Shown: positions 31,801-43,247, counted from the stretch's first letter. The stretch: 64,000 nucleotides of DNA from Maniola hyperantus (GCF_902806685.2 NC_048563.1:5074423-5138422), one strand, 5' to 3'. Numbers and translations are program-made. Notes: generated by a model not told the origin, from the sequence alone.

Positions 31801-34800
31801 ACTATGTGTTACAGTGGATTCCGCCGTTCGGAGACATACAACGCACATATAGTCAAACATACGGATGTAAGTTTGTTACGTCCCTTTCACACGGCAGTCC
31901 AGTTTTTTGCGGGATCCCGTTTGATGGCGAATGTGCTTATATGCTAGCGTTCACACGAGCATCCCGCATGCGGGATGCTGCAAGAAAAGAGATCCGGTCG
32001 ACTTGTGCCGGATTCGCTACAGAAACAAATATGTCTTGAGATCACATTTACAGAGAGAGAGAGAGTTTTATATACAAATGTACCAAATGTCCGTTTGTCT
32101 GCAGCCATCGTACTGATTATTTAGAACTTTTCTTGAAGTGTAGGTAGCACTATAAAAAATATAAAATATACTGTTTCAGAAATTCGGACTAATTGAATGC
32201 GAAATGTGCCGCATTCGCTACAAAAGCGAAAGGTTCAAGAAGAAACACTTCAGTTATAACCACCGCTTTATATATAAATGTACCGAGTGTCTGTATGTCT
32301 GCAACAACCGAAACTCGGCAATACTTCACCAGCGGTGGCATGATGGCAAAATATACAAGTGTACACATTGCGACCAAGAGTTTACGTGAGTATCCTGTAG
32401 TAGGGCCATTACGAACGTGCGAACTGGGTCATAATTCTTTTTGTCGGTCCTCTCGCTCGCACTTACAGGGCTTATGGAACTGGAATCCGATGCTCTGGTG
32501 TTGGGTAACAGCAACAAAAGAATTGTCGTTAGTTGATAACAGGTTATAAAAAGTGTCCATACTTTTTACCTGCGTCTACTTACCTGCGTCCGAACGGCAT
32601 CCCTTTATTGAGAACGAGTTCTGCGGCTGTCTCGCAACTCTTGATCGTAATGATTTATGATCCCGTTTGCACATTCGTAATGACCTTAGTATAATTGTTG
32701 AGAGTTCAATCACAAACGCTGGCACTCAGTTTGGCCGTGTCGTTAATCCTACATAGGCTAGCGACGTGCAACCATACACGCTGGAAGTCAGTATGGCTGT
32801 GTCATGATGAGTTTGTAAACTACTGACGTTTATTTTAATTTTATTTTGTTTATTTAGACGCCGCCCGTTGCTATGCGCACGAAGATGGCGCATCTCCGTG
32901 CGTATACAGACGGCAACTTCCATATAAATTACAGATTCTAATGGTTGCCGTCGACTTGCCAAGCGACTAGTCGAACGTGCATAATGGGTCTTAACCTTGT
33001 GGTGACAATATGGCCATAATGACTGCGGAAGTATGGCTGTATCGGATCTCTAATTGGAAGTCAGTATGACGGTCGTGACCCCTTTTTAGCTTTGTGACAC
33101 CCAATCACGAACACTAAAAGTCAGTATGGCCGTGTCGTATCCCTTTACTAGTGGCTTTCAACCACAAACACTCGAATTCAGTATGTGCTGTTGGCCGTTA
33201 TGCTTACGTCATGTAGCTAAAATAATGTTCAGCTACATTACGTAAGCGTGTATTAACGTTTAGAGTATTGTAACCGCAAGTCCTTGTTTCAGTAAATATT
33301 CGTCGCGGATGTCTCACTTGCGTATAAAGCACCCTTCAGACTCCGTGTGCGCGCTGTGCGGTTTCTCTTTCATCGGCGAGAAAGGACTGCAGTCGCATAT
33401 GGACAGGGCACACAGATTCGACGAAACGCAGGTGGCGGACACGTTTTTTCACAATTCAGATTATATTCGACAATTTTCTTTTTTTATTCAGATACAAGTT
33501 AGCCCTTGACAGCAATCTCACCTGGTGGTAAATGATGATGCAGTCTAAAATGGAAGCAAACTAACCTGGAAAGGGTATGACAGTTTTTAGGGTTTAGTAC
33601 CTCAAAAGGAAAAACTTAAAAAAAAAATCAAAGTGGTCCAGAAACCTCGAAAAAATCGATGTACATACATTAAAAAAAAAACGGACCGAATTGAGAACCA
33701 CCTCCTTTTTGGAAGTCAGTGAATAAGAAGTCCACTACAATCTCTGTCTGGTATTTGTTTAGTTATCTCTCAAGTCTTTAAGAACTACATAGAGCAAAGA
33801 TAGGCGGACCAACAAATTCCTGAAAGGCACTGCAAAGGTGCTGCAAATGTTAAATGGGCGGCGGTAATCAGTTAACATCAGGTGACCCGCCTGCTCGTTT
33901 GCTCGCTATCTCAATTGAACAAAATTATTTCAGGACTTAGCTGGACCGTTGTGTGAGCCGTGCAACATTCGCTTCGCGTCTGAGGAAGCGTACTTACAAC
34001 ACATGCAGGTGTCGCCCAAACACGCGTCTGTAGGCCAACTTAAAACCAATTGCCCTTACCAGGGCAAAATGCCCAAAGGAGATGACGTGTCCATCGATTG
34101 TGAACAAGTAAGTCGACACACACTTTACAGCTATGCCCAAACTTACCACAAGCATAGCAATTTTGAAAGAATGCAGGTGTCGCCCAAACATGCGTATATC
34201 GGTCAATTTAAATCCAATTTCCCTTAGCTGGGCAAAATGCCCAAAAGAGATGACGTGTCCATCGATTGTGAACAGGTAAGTCATAGTGCTGAACACCCTT
34301 TACAGCAATGCCCAAAATTGCCACAAGCATAGCAATTTTGAAAAGCCGAAATTTAAAATTACTTATTTAATTGTAGTTTGTAGTAGGTTGCAGGATGTCT
34401 GCGAATAAAACATTGTTTTCGGAGATTTGAAAAGGACAAATACAGTGCCTTTTTAGGGTTCCGTACCTCAGAAGGAAAAACGGAACCCTTATAGGATCAC
34501 TTTGTTGTCTGTCTGTCGGTCTATCTGTCTGTCAAGAAACCTACAGGGTACTTCCCGTTAACCTAGAATCATGTTTGACAGGTAGGTAGGTCTTATAGCT
34601 GACATTTGGAGAAGAATCTGAAAACCGTGAATTTGTGGTTACATCACACACAAAAAATTAAATTGTGGTCATGAACTAATAATTAGTATTTTCAATTTTC
34701 GAAGTGAGTGACTATATCAAGTGGGGTATCATATGAAAGGTCTTCACCTGTGCATTCTAAAATAGATTTTTATCTAATTTTATGCATCATAGTTTTTGAA

Positions 34801-36767
34801 TTATCGTGCAAAATGTCGAAAAACTACGACTGTAATACGGAACCCTCGTTGCGCGAGCCTGACTCGCACTTGGCTGGTTTTTTTTTTCAGTGTGGTATGA
34901 AACTGCAGGGTGCACGCAAATACGCAATGCACTTTAGAAAGGAGCACCCGGACAAGACTCGCGCGCAGCGCCCACTGGCCAGGTGCAAGCTGGCGGCCAA
35001 GGTCATGTGTGACCAGTGTGGGAAAGTCTTCTTGGTGAGAGAAATATTTTACCACGCGACGTCGCGTGTCCATGTTGCTATTAGTTTAACACAACGCGAT
35101 ATGGCGTGATGACTTGTGCCTATTTCCACAGTATTGTGTCTTACGGAATCTTGCTATGGGGTAAAGCGGCGGATATTGGAAAAATTTCAGTATTACAAAA
35201 AAGGGCAATACGTGCAATTTATAATTTAAAACCGCGCGATTCCCTACGAGAGAAATTTAAGGAAATAGATATTCTTACAGTAGCTTCTCAATATATTTAC
35301 AATAACATAATTATTGTTCGACTTAACATTCTCAGCTACAAAAAAATCTGTGATTTCTGTGACAGACAAACTAGGGACCGTAATAAGCTTGCAACTCCTA
35401 CGCTCCGCCTCGCGAAAGTGGGAAAGTCATATTTTGTGGTGTGTGTAATATTTTATAATAAAATTCCACAAATAATTTTAGACTTGCCTTTACACAAGTT
35501 TGAAAAATCTATTAAAAGTGTGCTTTTAAAAAAAGCATATTATACAGTCGAAAACTATGTAAATGATAAGAAAGCTTGGATTTGACTCGCTGACGTATGT
35601 TATTGTTGGCATAGCAACAAAATCGTATGATTTCTAGGAAAACATGCCTCGCGCTTGCTGTACTAAGAAATCAAGTTTAGTTTTAAGTTTGCGTAATAAC
35701 TATCACCACTATATCTTACAAATCCAACAACTGACAATCGAAAAGAGTAATTTATTACCTATTTTGAATAAATAATTTGACTTTGACTTTGACAAGGTTC
35801 GGACAAGCTTTCATTGAATCACAAGCATTTAGCAATCCTATAGACAACCTAAAACTAAGGGTCGCTACAAACTCATCACGCGACGTCGCGTGACGAGTCT
35901 ATTAATAGCACCATTACGTAACGTTGCGTGACGAGTTAATCAATAGCTAACCTTGACACGCGACGTCGCATGACGAGTTAATCAATAGCCAACATTGACG
36001 CGCGACGTCGCGTGGTAAAATTAAAATTACGTGTCCACAGTCGCCTTCGTTCCTCCGTCAGCACATGCAAGTGCATACCGGCGTGAAACTGTACAAGTGT
36101 GAGATATGTCACAAGGGGTTCACCACGGCCTTGTCTCGAAGGTTGCACGTCAATGGACATACCGCCAAGGCCAGCTTCCCCTGTCACGTGTGTCACAAGA
36201 CGTTCACGTACGAGTCCAACCAAAAGCGACACATGCTGGTGAGTGGTCATTTCTTGACCATCTTTTTTCTTTCAAAGGCACAACATGTCTTTTCCTCTAG
36301 ACATGTTGGTGATTTGGCATGATGGTTCACAGCCAGCCGCCTACCTTCTTTTTCTTTCTTGTTTTTTATTCAGATACAAGTTAGCCCTTGACTGCAAGCT
36401 CACCTGGTGGTAAGTGTTGATGCCGTCTAAGATGGTAGCGGACTAACCTGGAATGGGTATGGCAGTTTTTATTAAAGCCATGCCCCTTTGGTTTCTACAC
36501 GGCATCGTATCGGAACGCTAAATCGCTTGGCGACACGGCTTTACCAGTAGGGTGGTAACTAGCCACGGCCGAAGCCTCCCACCAGACCAGACCCTGTAGT
36601 TGTCATTTCTTTTACAGTCGCATCAAGCCACGCGTCCACTCCACAAGTGCGACATATGCGACAAAACGTTCACGGGTCGCATTGGTCGCGACCAGCACGT
36701 GTCGCACGTGCATATGAACGTGCCGCGGCCCAAGCGTAACCGCCGCGACAGGCAACCCGACACATGA
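28867..36767 (+). CDS. ZAD-C2H2 zinc-finger protein, copy C (complete, 10 exons, about 757 aa)
   Basis: Coding exons: 28867-28893, 28970-29068, 29984-30118, 30865-31866, 32180-32385, 33293-33431, 33934-34107, 34891-35034, 36041-36238 and 36618-36767. They total 2,274 bp, all in phase with GT-AG junctions. Start MCSSRHSEK is followed by the ZAD halves (FCMICLDSSEECKLYP; FCTECAQGL). Exon 4 is longer than in copies B and D, because the acidic block (DCDIDIDID ... IKKE) occurs twice. The helix-like stretch KLFQEIALTQEQQKAEF before finger 1 is conserved among paralogs. Eleven C2H2 fingers follow; exon 10 ends QPDT. Introns hold many repeats, a decayed extra copy of exon 5, a broken duplicate of exon 7, a LINE, and the palindrome cluster. 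It is closest to copy D: exon 1, intron 1 and exon 2 are nearly identical. Nuclear DNA binding is expected; its target is unknown. Confidence 0.9.
29554..29887. mobile_element. Candidate miniature inverted-repeat element splitting a family D copy
   Basis: Family D breaks off at 29553 (atcttcatgc) and resumes at about 29888 (agcccgatccgtcc). The insert's ends are imperfect inverted repeats sharing cccattc and ttggccaaa with their reverse forms. No coding frame of note lies inside. Confidence 0.6.
30255..30478 (+). repeat. Family D element in copy C intron 3
   Basis: It runs from taacttagcttatgctcgcg-type sequence through cctacgttataatagctttc to caccttttccttttatatat. Another copy ends at 29968, only 15 bp before the exon 3 acceptor. 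Confidence 0.8.
31986..32115 (+). pseudogene. Decayed extra copy of finger exon 5
   Basis: Fragments read DLCRIRYRNKYVLRSHLQ and then, after frameshifts, a trace of the second finger (tacaaatgtaccaaatgtcc, gtttgtctgcagccatcgta). The true exon 5 at 32180 has EMCRIRYKSERFKKKHF and tataaatgtaccgagtgtct at the same places. It is a tandem exon duplication that lost its frame and splice sites. Confidence 0.7.
32700..33220 (+). repeat. Degenerate minisatellite in copy C intron 5
   Basis: The phrase gaagtcagtatggccgtgtc and variants recur at about 32720, 32790, 33020, 33057, 33118 and 33178, each followed by a diverged spacer. One trace of it (catcagtatggccgtgtcgg) remains in intron 5 of copy D near 55347. 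A hairpin tgcttacgtcatgtagct / agctacattacgtaagc lies at 33201-33247. Confidence 0.65.
34171..34275 (+). pseudogene. Broken duplicate of copy C exon 7
   Basis: It begins atgcaggtgtcgcccaaaca and matches the second half of exon 7 up to its donor (gtgaacag|gtaagt), but has a TAG in the frame after FKSNFP and lacks the first half with the Cys pair. Copy D has the same duplication in intact form (56654-56872), so the duplication probably predates the split of C and D. Confidence 0.8.
34452..34888 (+). repeat. Family A element abutting the exon 8 acceptor of copy C
   Basis: It is a full copy from tagggttccgtacctcagaa to gactcgcacttggctggttt. Its terminal T-run flows directly into tttcag|TGTGG, so the repeat supplies the polypyrimidine tract of the splice site. 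Confidence 0.85.
35053..36014. promoter_or_regulatory. Cluster of CACGCGACGTCGCGTG palindromes in copy C intron 8
   Basis: Perfect copies lie at 35053-35068 and 35877-35892. Near-perfect copies are at 35957-35972 (one change) and 35999-36014, with a looser one at about 35914-35930 and another trace at 35092-35110. The spacer tgacgagttaatcaatag repeats with the motif at a period near 42 bp. The motif is very CpG-rich in an AT-rich genome. The regulatory reading is inference; it could instead be a minisatellite. Confidence 0.6.
35106..35794 (+). mobile_element. 5'-truncated LINE in copy C intron 8
   Basis: It codes SIVSYGILLWGKAADIGKIS through FYNKIPQIILDLPLHKFEKS to a stop at 35583-35585, the typical end of a jockey/CR1-like reverse-transcriptase polyprotein. 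A 3' region follows with a tttgactttgac tail. It interrupts the palindrome cluster, whose first unit is at 35053. Confidence 0.8.
36368..36600 (-). repeat. SINE family B copy in copy C intron 9
   Basis: Reverse-strand features include gatacaagttagcccttgac, gcatcgtatcggaacgctaa and tggtaactagccacggccga. It lies immediately upstream of the last exon. Confidence 0.8.
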
Positions 36768-37260
36768 ACACCTGTCGATTATGAGACTGCGTCACAAATC
36801 GCGCAAGTGCGGTAGAATGACAGCTACAATGTCACGATCACAATCACCTCTGATTGGTTGACGCTCGCTCACTATTGGCTACAATGCATTGTTGCAACAA
36901 GAATAGGCACTAATTCAGCCAATCAGAACTATTGATATTGTAATATTGTATGATGCAGGTTTTACGAAATCGTCCAAGCGTTGGCTATATTTTGTGGCAT
37001 TAAAAAGTTTGATCAGTATTTGGTCTATGGTTTTGAATTTTCCTATACAATTATATACACGGTCAAAAGGGCTAGAACCCAGAGCCGTAAAGCCTTCTAA
37101 AAGAAACCTGCGATCGAGGTTCTTCTTCTTAATTTGCTTTATGGCTTTCAGTAGACGTAGTAGTACTTCCAACTTCATTGGTAGTGCCACACCGAGCACA
37201 ATTCACTTCGCCAATGTCACGTAGAAGCGATCAAGGTTAATAAAACAATGAATGTATGAT
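36768..37260. other. 3' flank of copy C
   Basis: There is no second gene. One further copy of the promoter-type motif (acggtcaaaagggctagaac, then ccagagccgtaaagcc) occurs at 37059-37095. An AATAAA at 37239 could end the copy C transcript, but it is about 470 bp from the stop. Confidence 0.5.
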
Positions 37261-37364
37261 GCGTAAAAAAGAGTTTTCACGCGACATTTTAGTTTTATGT
37301 GTCAAATGCCAAGACAAAAGTACGATTTTAGTCCATATTTTAAAGGTGAACCGTACTTTTGACA

Positions 37365-37726
37365 CGTAGATAGAGTAATAAAGGTAGATGCAGGAACGTT
37401 TGCTTTCTCATTCGCACTAAAAAGAGAGCACAGATAAAGTTACTAATGTGATAAACAGAGACGCAGCTAATCTATTTTTTGTCCCTTATCATGTAACTGG
37501 TTTTTTTCAAGAATACATACAAGAAGTTGCAAAACAAACTTTGAGAATTCGTGGCGTAATTGTATTTCTCATTAATTATTTACTTGTTTTCACATAAAAA
37601 ACGTTTAATACAAAATATATAGTTGATCGGTTAATATAAATATTGACTACTAAACAATGGTAATAATTGTCGTGTTATTCATCGTTACGTCGTGCTATCG
37701 CTATCTCATACGCGGTTACACAGTAC
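37365..37726. mobile_element. Inverted-repeat transposon Z, left part (split by element 2)
   Basis: It begins cgtagatagagtaataaagg and reaches cgcggttacacagtac, where element 2 begins. The rest is at 47168-47198 (ending attctatctacg). Left (362) plus right (31) minus the 4-bp target repeat gives 389 bp, the exact length of the unbroken, inverted copy at 49641-50029. Confidence 0.85.
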
Positions 37727-39228
37727 TGTAAGGGTGGTAAATTGGGCGGAATAGAAATATACCCGGATACGGAATAATCTACCACCTTACAAAGATTAGA
37801 GGAAAAAAAAAATAATAATTTACTTTACTTGATCTATCTACCTAGTAAAGAATAGAAGCTAGCCGTCGACTCCCTTGTAATGTATATGAGGTGTTATAAA
37901 TGAAATTTGCTAGATGTTAGGCAAAATTGTTTTTAATGTAACTTTTACCGGGGTCGCTTAATACATAGTGATGGCTAATAATGCTTAGTTATTCTAGCTT
38001 AATGCCAAGACTTAATTTAGATACATTAGAATGCCTTAGGTAGATAGTACATAAAATCTATGTTTTAAATTTAAGATGCCATTGGCATGGAATAGACAAT
38101 GACACAGTAAAATTCATAAAATTGTTTCAAAATAAAAGCTCAGTAGTAAAGACAGGGTTCTTACTGTACACATACACTAAGAAGGTTCACTAAACTGTTG
38201 CAGGATACAAACATTTGCTTACTTGTAGGTGCGAAGACTGCAAGGTAGCTGGACGGCATCGGCCAAGATCCAAAACTCAATTTATTTGATTCTTCACAAC
38301 CGAAATGTTTCATTACAAAGATTTTCACCAAGTCTTATCCATAGCAATTAAGTTGTCAACGTGAATGTGCAAAAGAAATAAATACGAAAACCGAAAACGC
38401 AAACGGAAAACTAAAACGGAAAACTGAAGCTAAACGTAAAACGTAAACGTAAAACGTAAAAACGTAAACCCTGTAACAAAGAAAAACAAGATTATAATTT
38501 GTGCTGTGTGAAAATTTCGACACGTGGAATTTTCCCGATCAAACACAACTCACCTATTGAACTCCTGGCCACCAATGGTTTTCAGAAGTCCACCCACAAC
38601 CCATTATCCTCATTTATTTGGGAAGTTAAAATAACTGGAACTGAAAGAAATCATGAGATTAGGATTTTCTCTAACCAAACCGCCATTTTGTCGAATCCAC
38701 ATTACTTGATTTTTCACTCACCATAATTGATGAAACATTGAAATACGTTAGGATGACTAACTTTATAACTATTGTATTTTCCCAGGCGAAGCCATGGGCG
38801 AAAAAGAATGAGATTTTCCTGGAACGAAAAAAATTCGTCTTCACATGTTGACTCCAGAGAAAATTCTAAATCTCACCAATCGGTGTTGCCTGACGCAACC
38901 CGAGTGTCGCCGCTCTCAGTTAGTTTGATCATGAAGCCAATTCATTTTTGAATATTTGCGGAACCTAAGGATATATTATAAGAACCGTTTTGTTAATGAC
39001 TTAACAATAAACAAATGATATTATGGTTTTATTTAATTATTTTGTTTTATTTTTACGACAATTGACAACGAAGCAAACGCCATCTATTGTGGCTCGAATG
39101 AACTCTGAACATCGACCCACGCGTAGTTCTGCACCCTGATGCTAGGTGGCACCAACATACTTTGAACAAAAATAGATTTTAATTAAAAGCGAAACGCTAA
39201 TTAGTAGTTCAAAATTTACAACGTCACA
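37727..39228 (-). repeat. 3' LTR of element 2 (1,502 bp)
   Basis: On the element's strand it begins TGTGACGTTGTAAATTTTGA and ends CCACCCTTACA. It includes an aacgtaaaacgt-rich run at about 38440-38470. An identical 75-codon antisense frame in both LTRs has no support as a gene. Confidence 0.95.
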
Positions 39229-39245
39229 ATACTTCCCCTCCTACG
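39229..39245 (-). promoter_or_regulatory. Polypurine tract of element 2
   Basis: On the minus strand cgtaggaggggaagtat lies directly before the 3' LTR. Confidence 0.75.
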
Positions 39246-40052
39246 AAAAGGTTCAACAGGTTGAACCACGCTGCCCTCAGCGTCATCCAACAACTACTAA
39301 CAATTTGCCTGAAACAAACAAACAAAAAAACACAGAAGTTACGCGTGAACGCACATCTACTACTAACAAGGAAAATTGTCTAACAAAATAAATATACTGA
39401 AAACAGTGTAAGGTTTTATACATTATACTTAACTACACAACCCTAACTTCTAAAAGAATATATACAAAAAAAAAAAACTTCATGGTGTCTAAGACACTTG
39501 AGTGGAAACATCTTGGCATCATTCTTCAGCTGACTGATAGAATGCGTCTAGGCCTACGGTGGTTCACTCTTTTAAACTACCATCTTAATATTTGTTACTC
39601 AACAAATACGGAAAAACTGGTTGTGAACGGGTCCATCTGATATGGCAACCGTTCTCTATGCCATTCGGAAAATAAAACCGAATCAAAATCGGAATATGAG
39701 AAAAAAAAACGAAATAACTCTCCTAGAAAATAGATCTCGGAACAGAATCGGAAAAATAACAGAAATGATCCATTATCTAGAAGGAAAACGAAAACAAAAC
39801 ACAAAACCCCCCCTTTTCGTTATCCCCAAAGTACGATATTTGCATTTTTACTTTCTCAACCGGTTGGTCTACCACAAGCATTCCAATCATCACATATTCA
39901 TCCCTACATACATCCACTACATTCCTCCTCAACTGAACCATGGTAATGTAACTGTTAACTCAGAACATCACTACACTCATACAAATTCCTAATTGAATAT
40001 TGGTAACTTAAATATTCAAACAGTTTAGACCAAACTAAGTAATGGCAAATAT
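39246..40052 (-). other. Untranslated region between pol and 3' LTR of element 2
   Basis: No sizeable frame runs in the element's direction, so there is no env-like gene. A 116-codon frame on the opposite strand (39642-39992) shows no motif. Confidence 0.6.
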
Positions 40053-43000
40053 CTACTTCTTAATATCCTTAATATGCCAAGTGCCTATTGGGTGGTTGTC
40101 AGCTACTCTAACTAGTTCGTAAACCAAAGGTGACAAAACCTTGACAACCCTGCACTTTTCATACTTAGGTGCCAGCTTAGCTGCGAAAAAATTTGTAGCG
40201 TCGCTTTGTGGATAGGTCTTTTTCCACACTATGTCCCCAACAGAATAGCTTGCAGACCTACGCCTTAAGTTGTAATGCGTTGCATACTCTGCATGAGCCT
40301 GAAACAAATTTCTCCTAACCTGACCAAATATGTCCTCCAAAGTTCCAAACTTTCCTGCGTATTCCTCCCTTGGAATTCCGGCCTCGTACTCCTTATCCGT
40401 GTCCTTATAGAAGGAACCATTTAAGACCGGTTCTCTAGCGTGGACAAGGAAGAACGGGGAGAATCCAGTGGATTCATTAACCGCACTGTTTATGGCGAAC
40501 TGGACCTTGTACAGGTTTTCGTCCCAGGACCTGTGGTTATCTTTCACAAAAGCGGCTACAGCAGTCATAACAACCTTATTGTACCTCTCAACAAGGTTAA
40601 CTTGCGGAGTGTACAGTGGTGTGTAGTGTAATTTCGGAATATTATAACGCTTAATGAGATTACGGAATTCAGATCCTGTAAATTGGGACCCATTGTCCAC
40701 AATCACAGTCTCTGGAACACTATGGTTCAAGAATACAAAATTCTCTAGCGCTTTAACAACAGCGGCACCTGTGGCGCGCCGTAACGGAAACAACATTGTA
40801 TATTTCGAAAAACAACACGTCACCACAAAAAGAAATGTAAATCCTGATTTAGACCTAGGCAAAGGTCCGACTAAATCAGCCGAAATGACCTGAAAAGGTC
40901 TCTCGCAGACTTTAGGCTTCCCAAGCAGACCTGGAGTGGCTGATGTCGTGTGTTTATACGCAGAGCAAGTATCACAATTCTTAACGTACTCAACCACGTC
41001 CTTATACATACCACGCCAAAAATATCTGAGGGATAATCTGCGATGAGTTTTGAACACACCAAAATGACCTGCAGTTGCATCTGCATGGTTTTGTTGCATA
41101 ATTCTAAGGATGTCGTTCTTGTGGACTACCTCTTTCCAGTCGAACTCACTGAGAAGCTGGTATTTACATTTACTGTAACGATATAGTTTATCGTTCAAAA
41201 TACTAAAATTCGGAAAATTTGCTGGATTGATTTTACAGCCATTAAATGTTTTGTCATACCAGTCATCTACCAAAACTTGTTGACTAGAGTTATCATTACG
41301 ATCACCAACTACATCTACGTGTATGAGTCTCGACAAGGTATCCGGAACTACATTATCACAACCCTTCCTATGTTCGATAACAAAATTATACTGTGATAAT
41401 CTACAACCCCATCTGGCGAGTCGTCCTGAGGGATTTTCTAAATTTAAGAACCACTTTAGGGATGCATGGTCTGTGATAATTGTGACTGGCTTGGAACCAA
41501 AATAAGCCTGAAATTTCTCCACTGCAAAAATCACAGCTAGAGCCTCGCGTTCCGTCGCGCTGTAATTCCTTTCGTTTTTATTTAGGCTCCTACTGACATA
41601 CGCAATGGGATGATCGCAACCATCGGTTTCTTGCGTTAGCATACCGCCAACACCATATGCAGAAGCATCACAATGTATTTTGAATGGTTTTTCAAAATTC
41701 GGTACCGCAAGAACAGGTGCGGTTACCAACGCATTCTTCAATGTATTAAATGCTACCTCTGCCTGTTCGCTCCACTCAAATTTAGGTGCGTTCTTTCCTT
41801 TACTCGTTAGTCTATTGAGTGGTGCAGCGATGGTTGAAAAATTCCTAATAAAGCGCCTGTACCAAGAACAAGTGCCTAGGAAAATCTTTACCTCCTGTGC
41901 AGTTTTTGGGGTCGGAAAGTTCAAAACTGCGGCAACTTTTCCAGGATCTGTGCGTAAACCAAATTCATCCACTATATACCCTAAATATTTCAAAGAGTTT
42001 CGAAAAAAATTACATTTATCAAAATTTATGGATAGTTGAGCCATTTTTAGTTTATCCAGAACTCTGTTTAATAAAATTAAATGGGTTTCAAAATCAGCAG
42101 AACAAATAACAATATCATCTATATAACAAAATACTATTCCATTTTCAATATCACTACAAAAATTTTGATTAAATAACTGGTCCATTAACCTCTGCTGTCG
42201 TGCTGGTGCACCGCATAGGCCAAACGGCATGACTTTAAATTTGAATAACCCTCTACCAGGAACTGTAAAACTGGTTTTTTCCTGAGAGTCGTTAGCTAAT
42301 GGAATTTGCCAGAAACTTGAACTTAAATCAATCGATGATAAAAACCTTGCCTCTTTCAAGCTATCTAGAATTTGTGGAATGTACGGTATTGAGTATGAAT
42401 CCCCCTTTGTCACTGAATTTAATTTCCTGCAATCTAGGCAAAATCTCCAGTCTCCATTTGCCTTTTTCACTAAAATTGCTGGGTTATTCCAAGGGCTTTC
42501 ACTCGGAGTAACTACGTCCATTTCCAGCATCCTATCTAACTCTTTACTTAAAGCTTCCTTCTTTTCGGGAGAAAGTGGATATTGTTTTATTTTTATTGGC
42601 AAGGCATCACCGGTGTCAATAACATGTTCAATTAATTTTGTTCTACCCAATCCAATTTTCGCTGAAGAAATATCTAAAAATTTATTTACTACAGATTGGG
42701 CTAATTCTTTCTGTTGAGATGATAAGTTTTCAAAAGAAGTGATGGTATGAATTTGTTCATTATCAATCGCACAAATATTGTAAAATTGAGAAGGTGCCTT
42801 AATTAATTCTAAATTATCAAAAATGCCAGGGGCTAACTGAAATGTTTTCCAAAAGTCACAACCAAAAATAACATCCGCTATTATAGAGGGTACTACAAAA
42901 AATTTTATTATGTGAGTTACGGAATTATAAGTAATCGGAATAAACATATAACCCATGCAATCAAGTTTGTCTCCATTTGCCACTGAAAATGTGGTATCAA

Positions 43001-43202
43001 TACTGCTATGCAATTTATAACCGAATCTCAAAAAAACCTTGTGCGCCTGGTTACCCAAAATTGACGCGCAAGCACCGGAATCTAGTAAACCTGTAATCTC
43101 AAAACCGTCAACAAAAACCTTTAAATGTGGCCTAAAGTCTCGTTTATCCACTGAATACAGAACTGTGTCAGGTAAAAGGGATGTTTTGTTGTTAATGACC
43201 AA
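40053..43202 (-). CDS. pol: Pol of element 2: protease, reverse transcriptase, RNase H, integrase
   Basis: About 1,049 codons are open from the notional start, and the frame continues upstream to the gag frameshift site. Protease has LLDSGACASILG near residue 40. RT begins around ILVKKANGDWRFCLDCRKLN and has the active site YIDDIVICS. RNase H shows HCDASAYGVGG, TEREALAVIFAVE and ITDHASLKWF. Integrase carries the HHCC region (HFGVFKTHRR ... CDTCSAYK) and D (ADLVGPLP), D (VDNGSQF), E (NLVERYN) with 35 residues between the last two. It ends GTWHIKDIKK. It makes and inserts the element's DNA. There are no stops or frameshifts, consistent with a young copy. Confidence 0.95.
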   Translation of the reverse strand: MVINNKTSLLPDTVLYSVDKRDFRPHLKVFVDGFEITGLLDSGACASILGNQAHKVFLRFGYKLHSSIDTTFSVANGDKLDCMGYMFIPITYNSVTHIIKFFVVPSIIADVIFGCDFWKTFQLAPGIFDNLELIKAPSQFYNICAIDNEQIHTITSFENLSSQQKELAQSVVNKFLDISSAKIGLGRTKLIEHVIDTGDALPIKIKQYPLSPEKKEALSKELDRMLEMDVVTPSESPWNNPAILVKKANGDWRFCLDCRKLNSVTKGDSYSIPYIPQILDSLKEARFLSSIDLSSSFWQIPLANDSQEKTSFTVPGRGLFKFKVMPFGLCGAPARQQRLMDQLFNQNFCSDIENGIVFCYIDDIVICSADFETHLILLNRVLDKLKMAQLSINFDKCNFFRNSLKYLGYIVDEFGLRTDPGKVAAVLNFPTPKTAQEVKIFLGTCSWYRRFIRNFSTIAAPLNRLTSKGKNAPKFEWSEQAEVAFNTLKNALVTAPVLAVPNFEKPFKIHCDASAYGVGGMLTQETDGCDHPIAYVSRSLNKNERNYSATEREALAVIFAVEKFQAYFGSKPVTIITDHASLKWFLNLENPSGRLARWGCRLSQYNFVIEHRKGCDNVVPDTLSRLIHVDVVGDRNDNSSQQVLVDDWYDKTFNGCKINPANFPNFSILNDKLYRYSKCKYQLLSEFDWKEVVHKNDILRIMQQNHADATAGHFGVFKTHRRLSLRYFWRGMYKDVVEYVKNCDTCSAYKHTTSATPGLLGKPKVCERPFQVISADLVGPLPRSKSGFTFLFVVTCCFSKYTMLFPLRRATGAAVVKALENFVFLNHSVPETVIVDNGSQFTGSEFRNLIKRYNIPKLHYTPLYTPQVNLVERYNKVVMTAVAAFVKDNHRSWDENLYKVQFAINSAVNESTGFSPFFLVHAREPVLNGSFYKDTDKEYEAGIPREEYAGKFGTLEDIFGQVRRNLFQAHAEYATHYNLRRRSASYSVGDIVWKKTYPQSDATNFFAAKLAPKYEKCRVVKVLSPLVYELVRVADNHPIGTWHIKDIKK

Positions 43203-43237
43203 GTTCTTTACTTGTGTCTCTGCACAGTTCTTACTAA

Positions 43238-43247
43238 TTAGTTTTTT
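43238..43247 (-). promoter_or_regulatory. -1 ribosomal frameshift site A-AAA-AAC followed by TAA
   Basis: On the minus strand the heptamer AAAAAAC (43247-43241) is in the gag frame as A AAA AAC. The gag stop TAA (43240-43238) follows at once. A -1 shift leads into the open pol frame, which begins L-I-S-K-N after the slip. This is the canonical retroviral slippery sequence. Confidence 0.85.

Noticed and set aside
34801..35073. Minus-strand frame over exon 8 of copy C
   Set aside because: It spans a family A repeat and is the reverse of a verified finger exon.
38499..38726. 75-codon frame repeated identically at 46438-46665
   Set aside because: It is antisense within the two LTRs of element 2, so the repetition comes from LTR identity and not from a gene family.
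39642..39992. env-like gene in element 2
   Set aside because: The frame is on the opposite strand and has no signal peptide, furin-like site or membrane segment.
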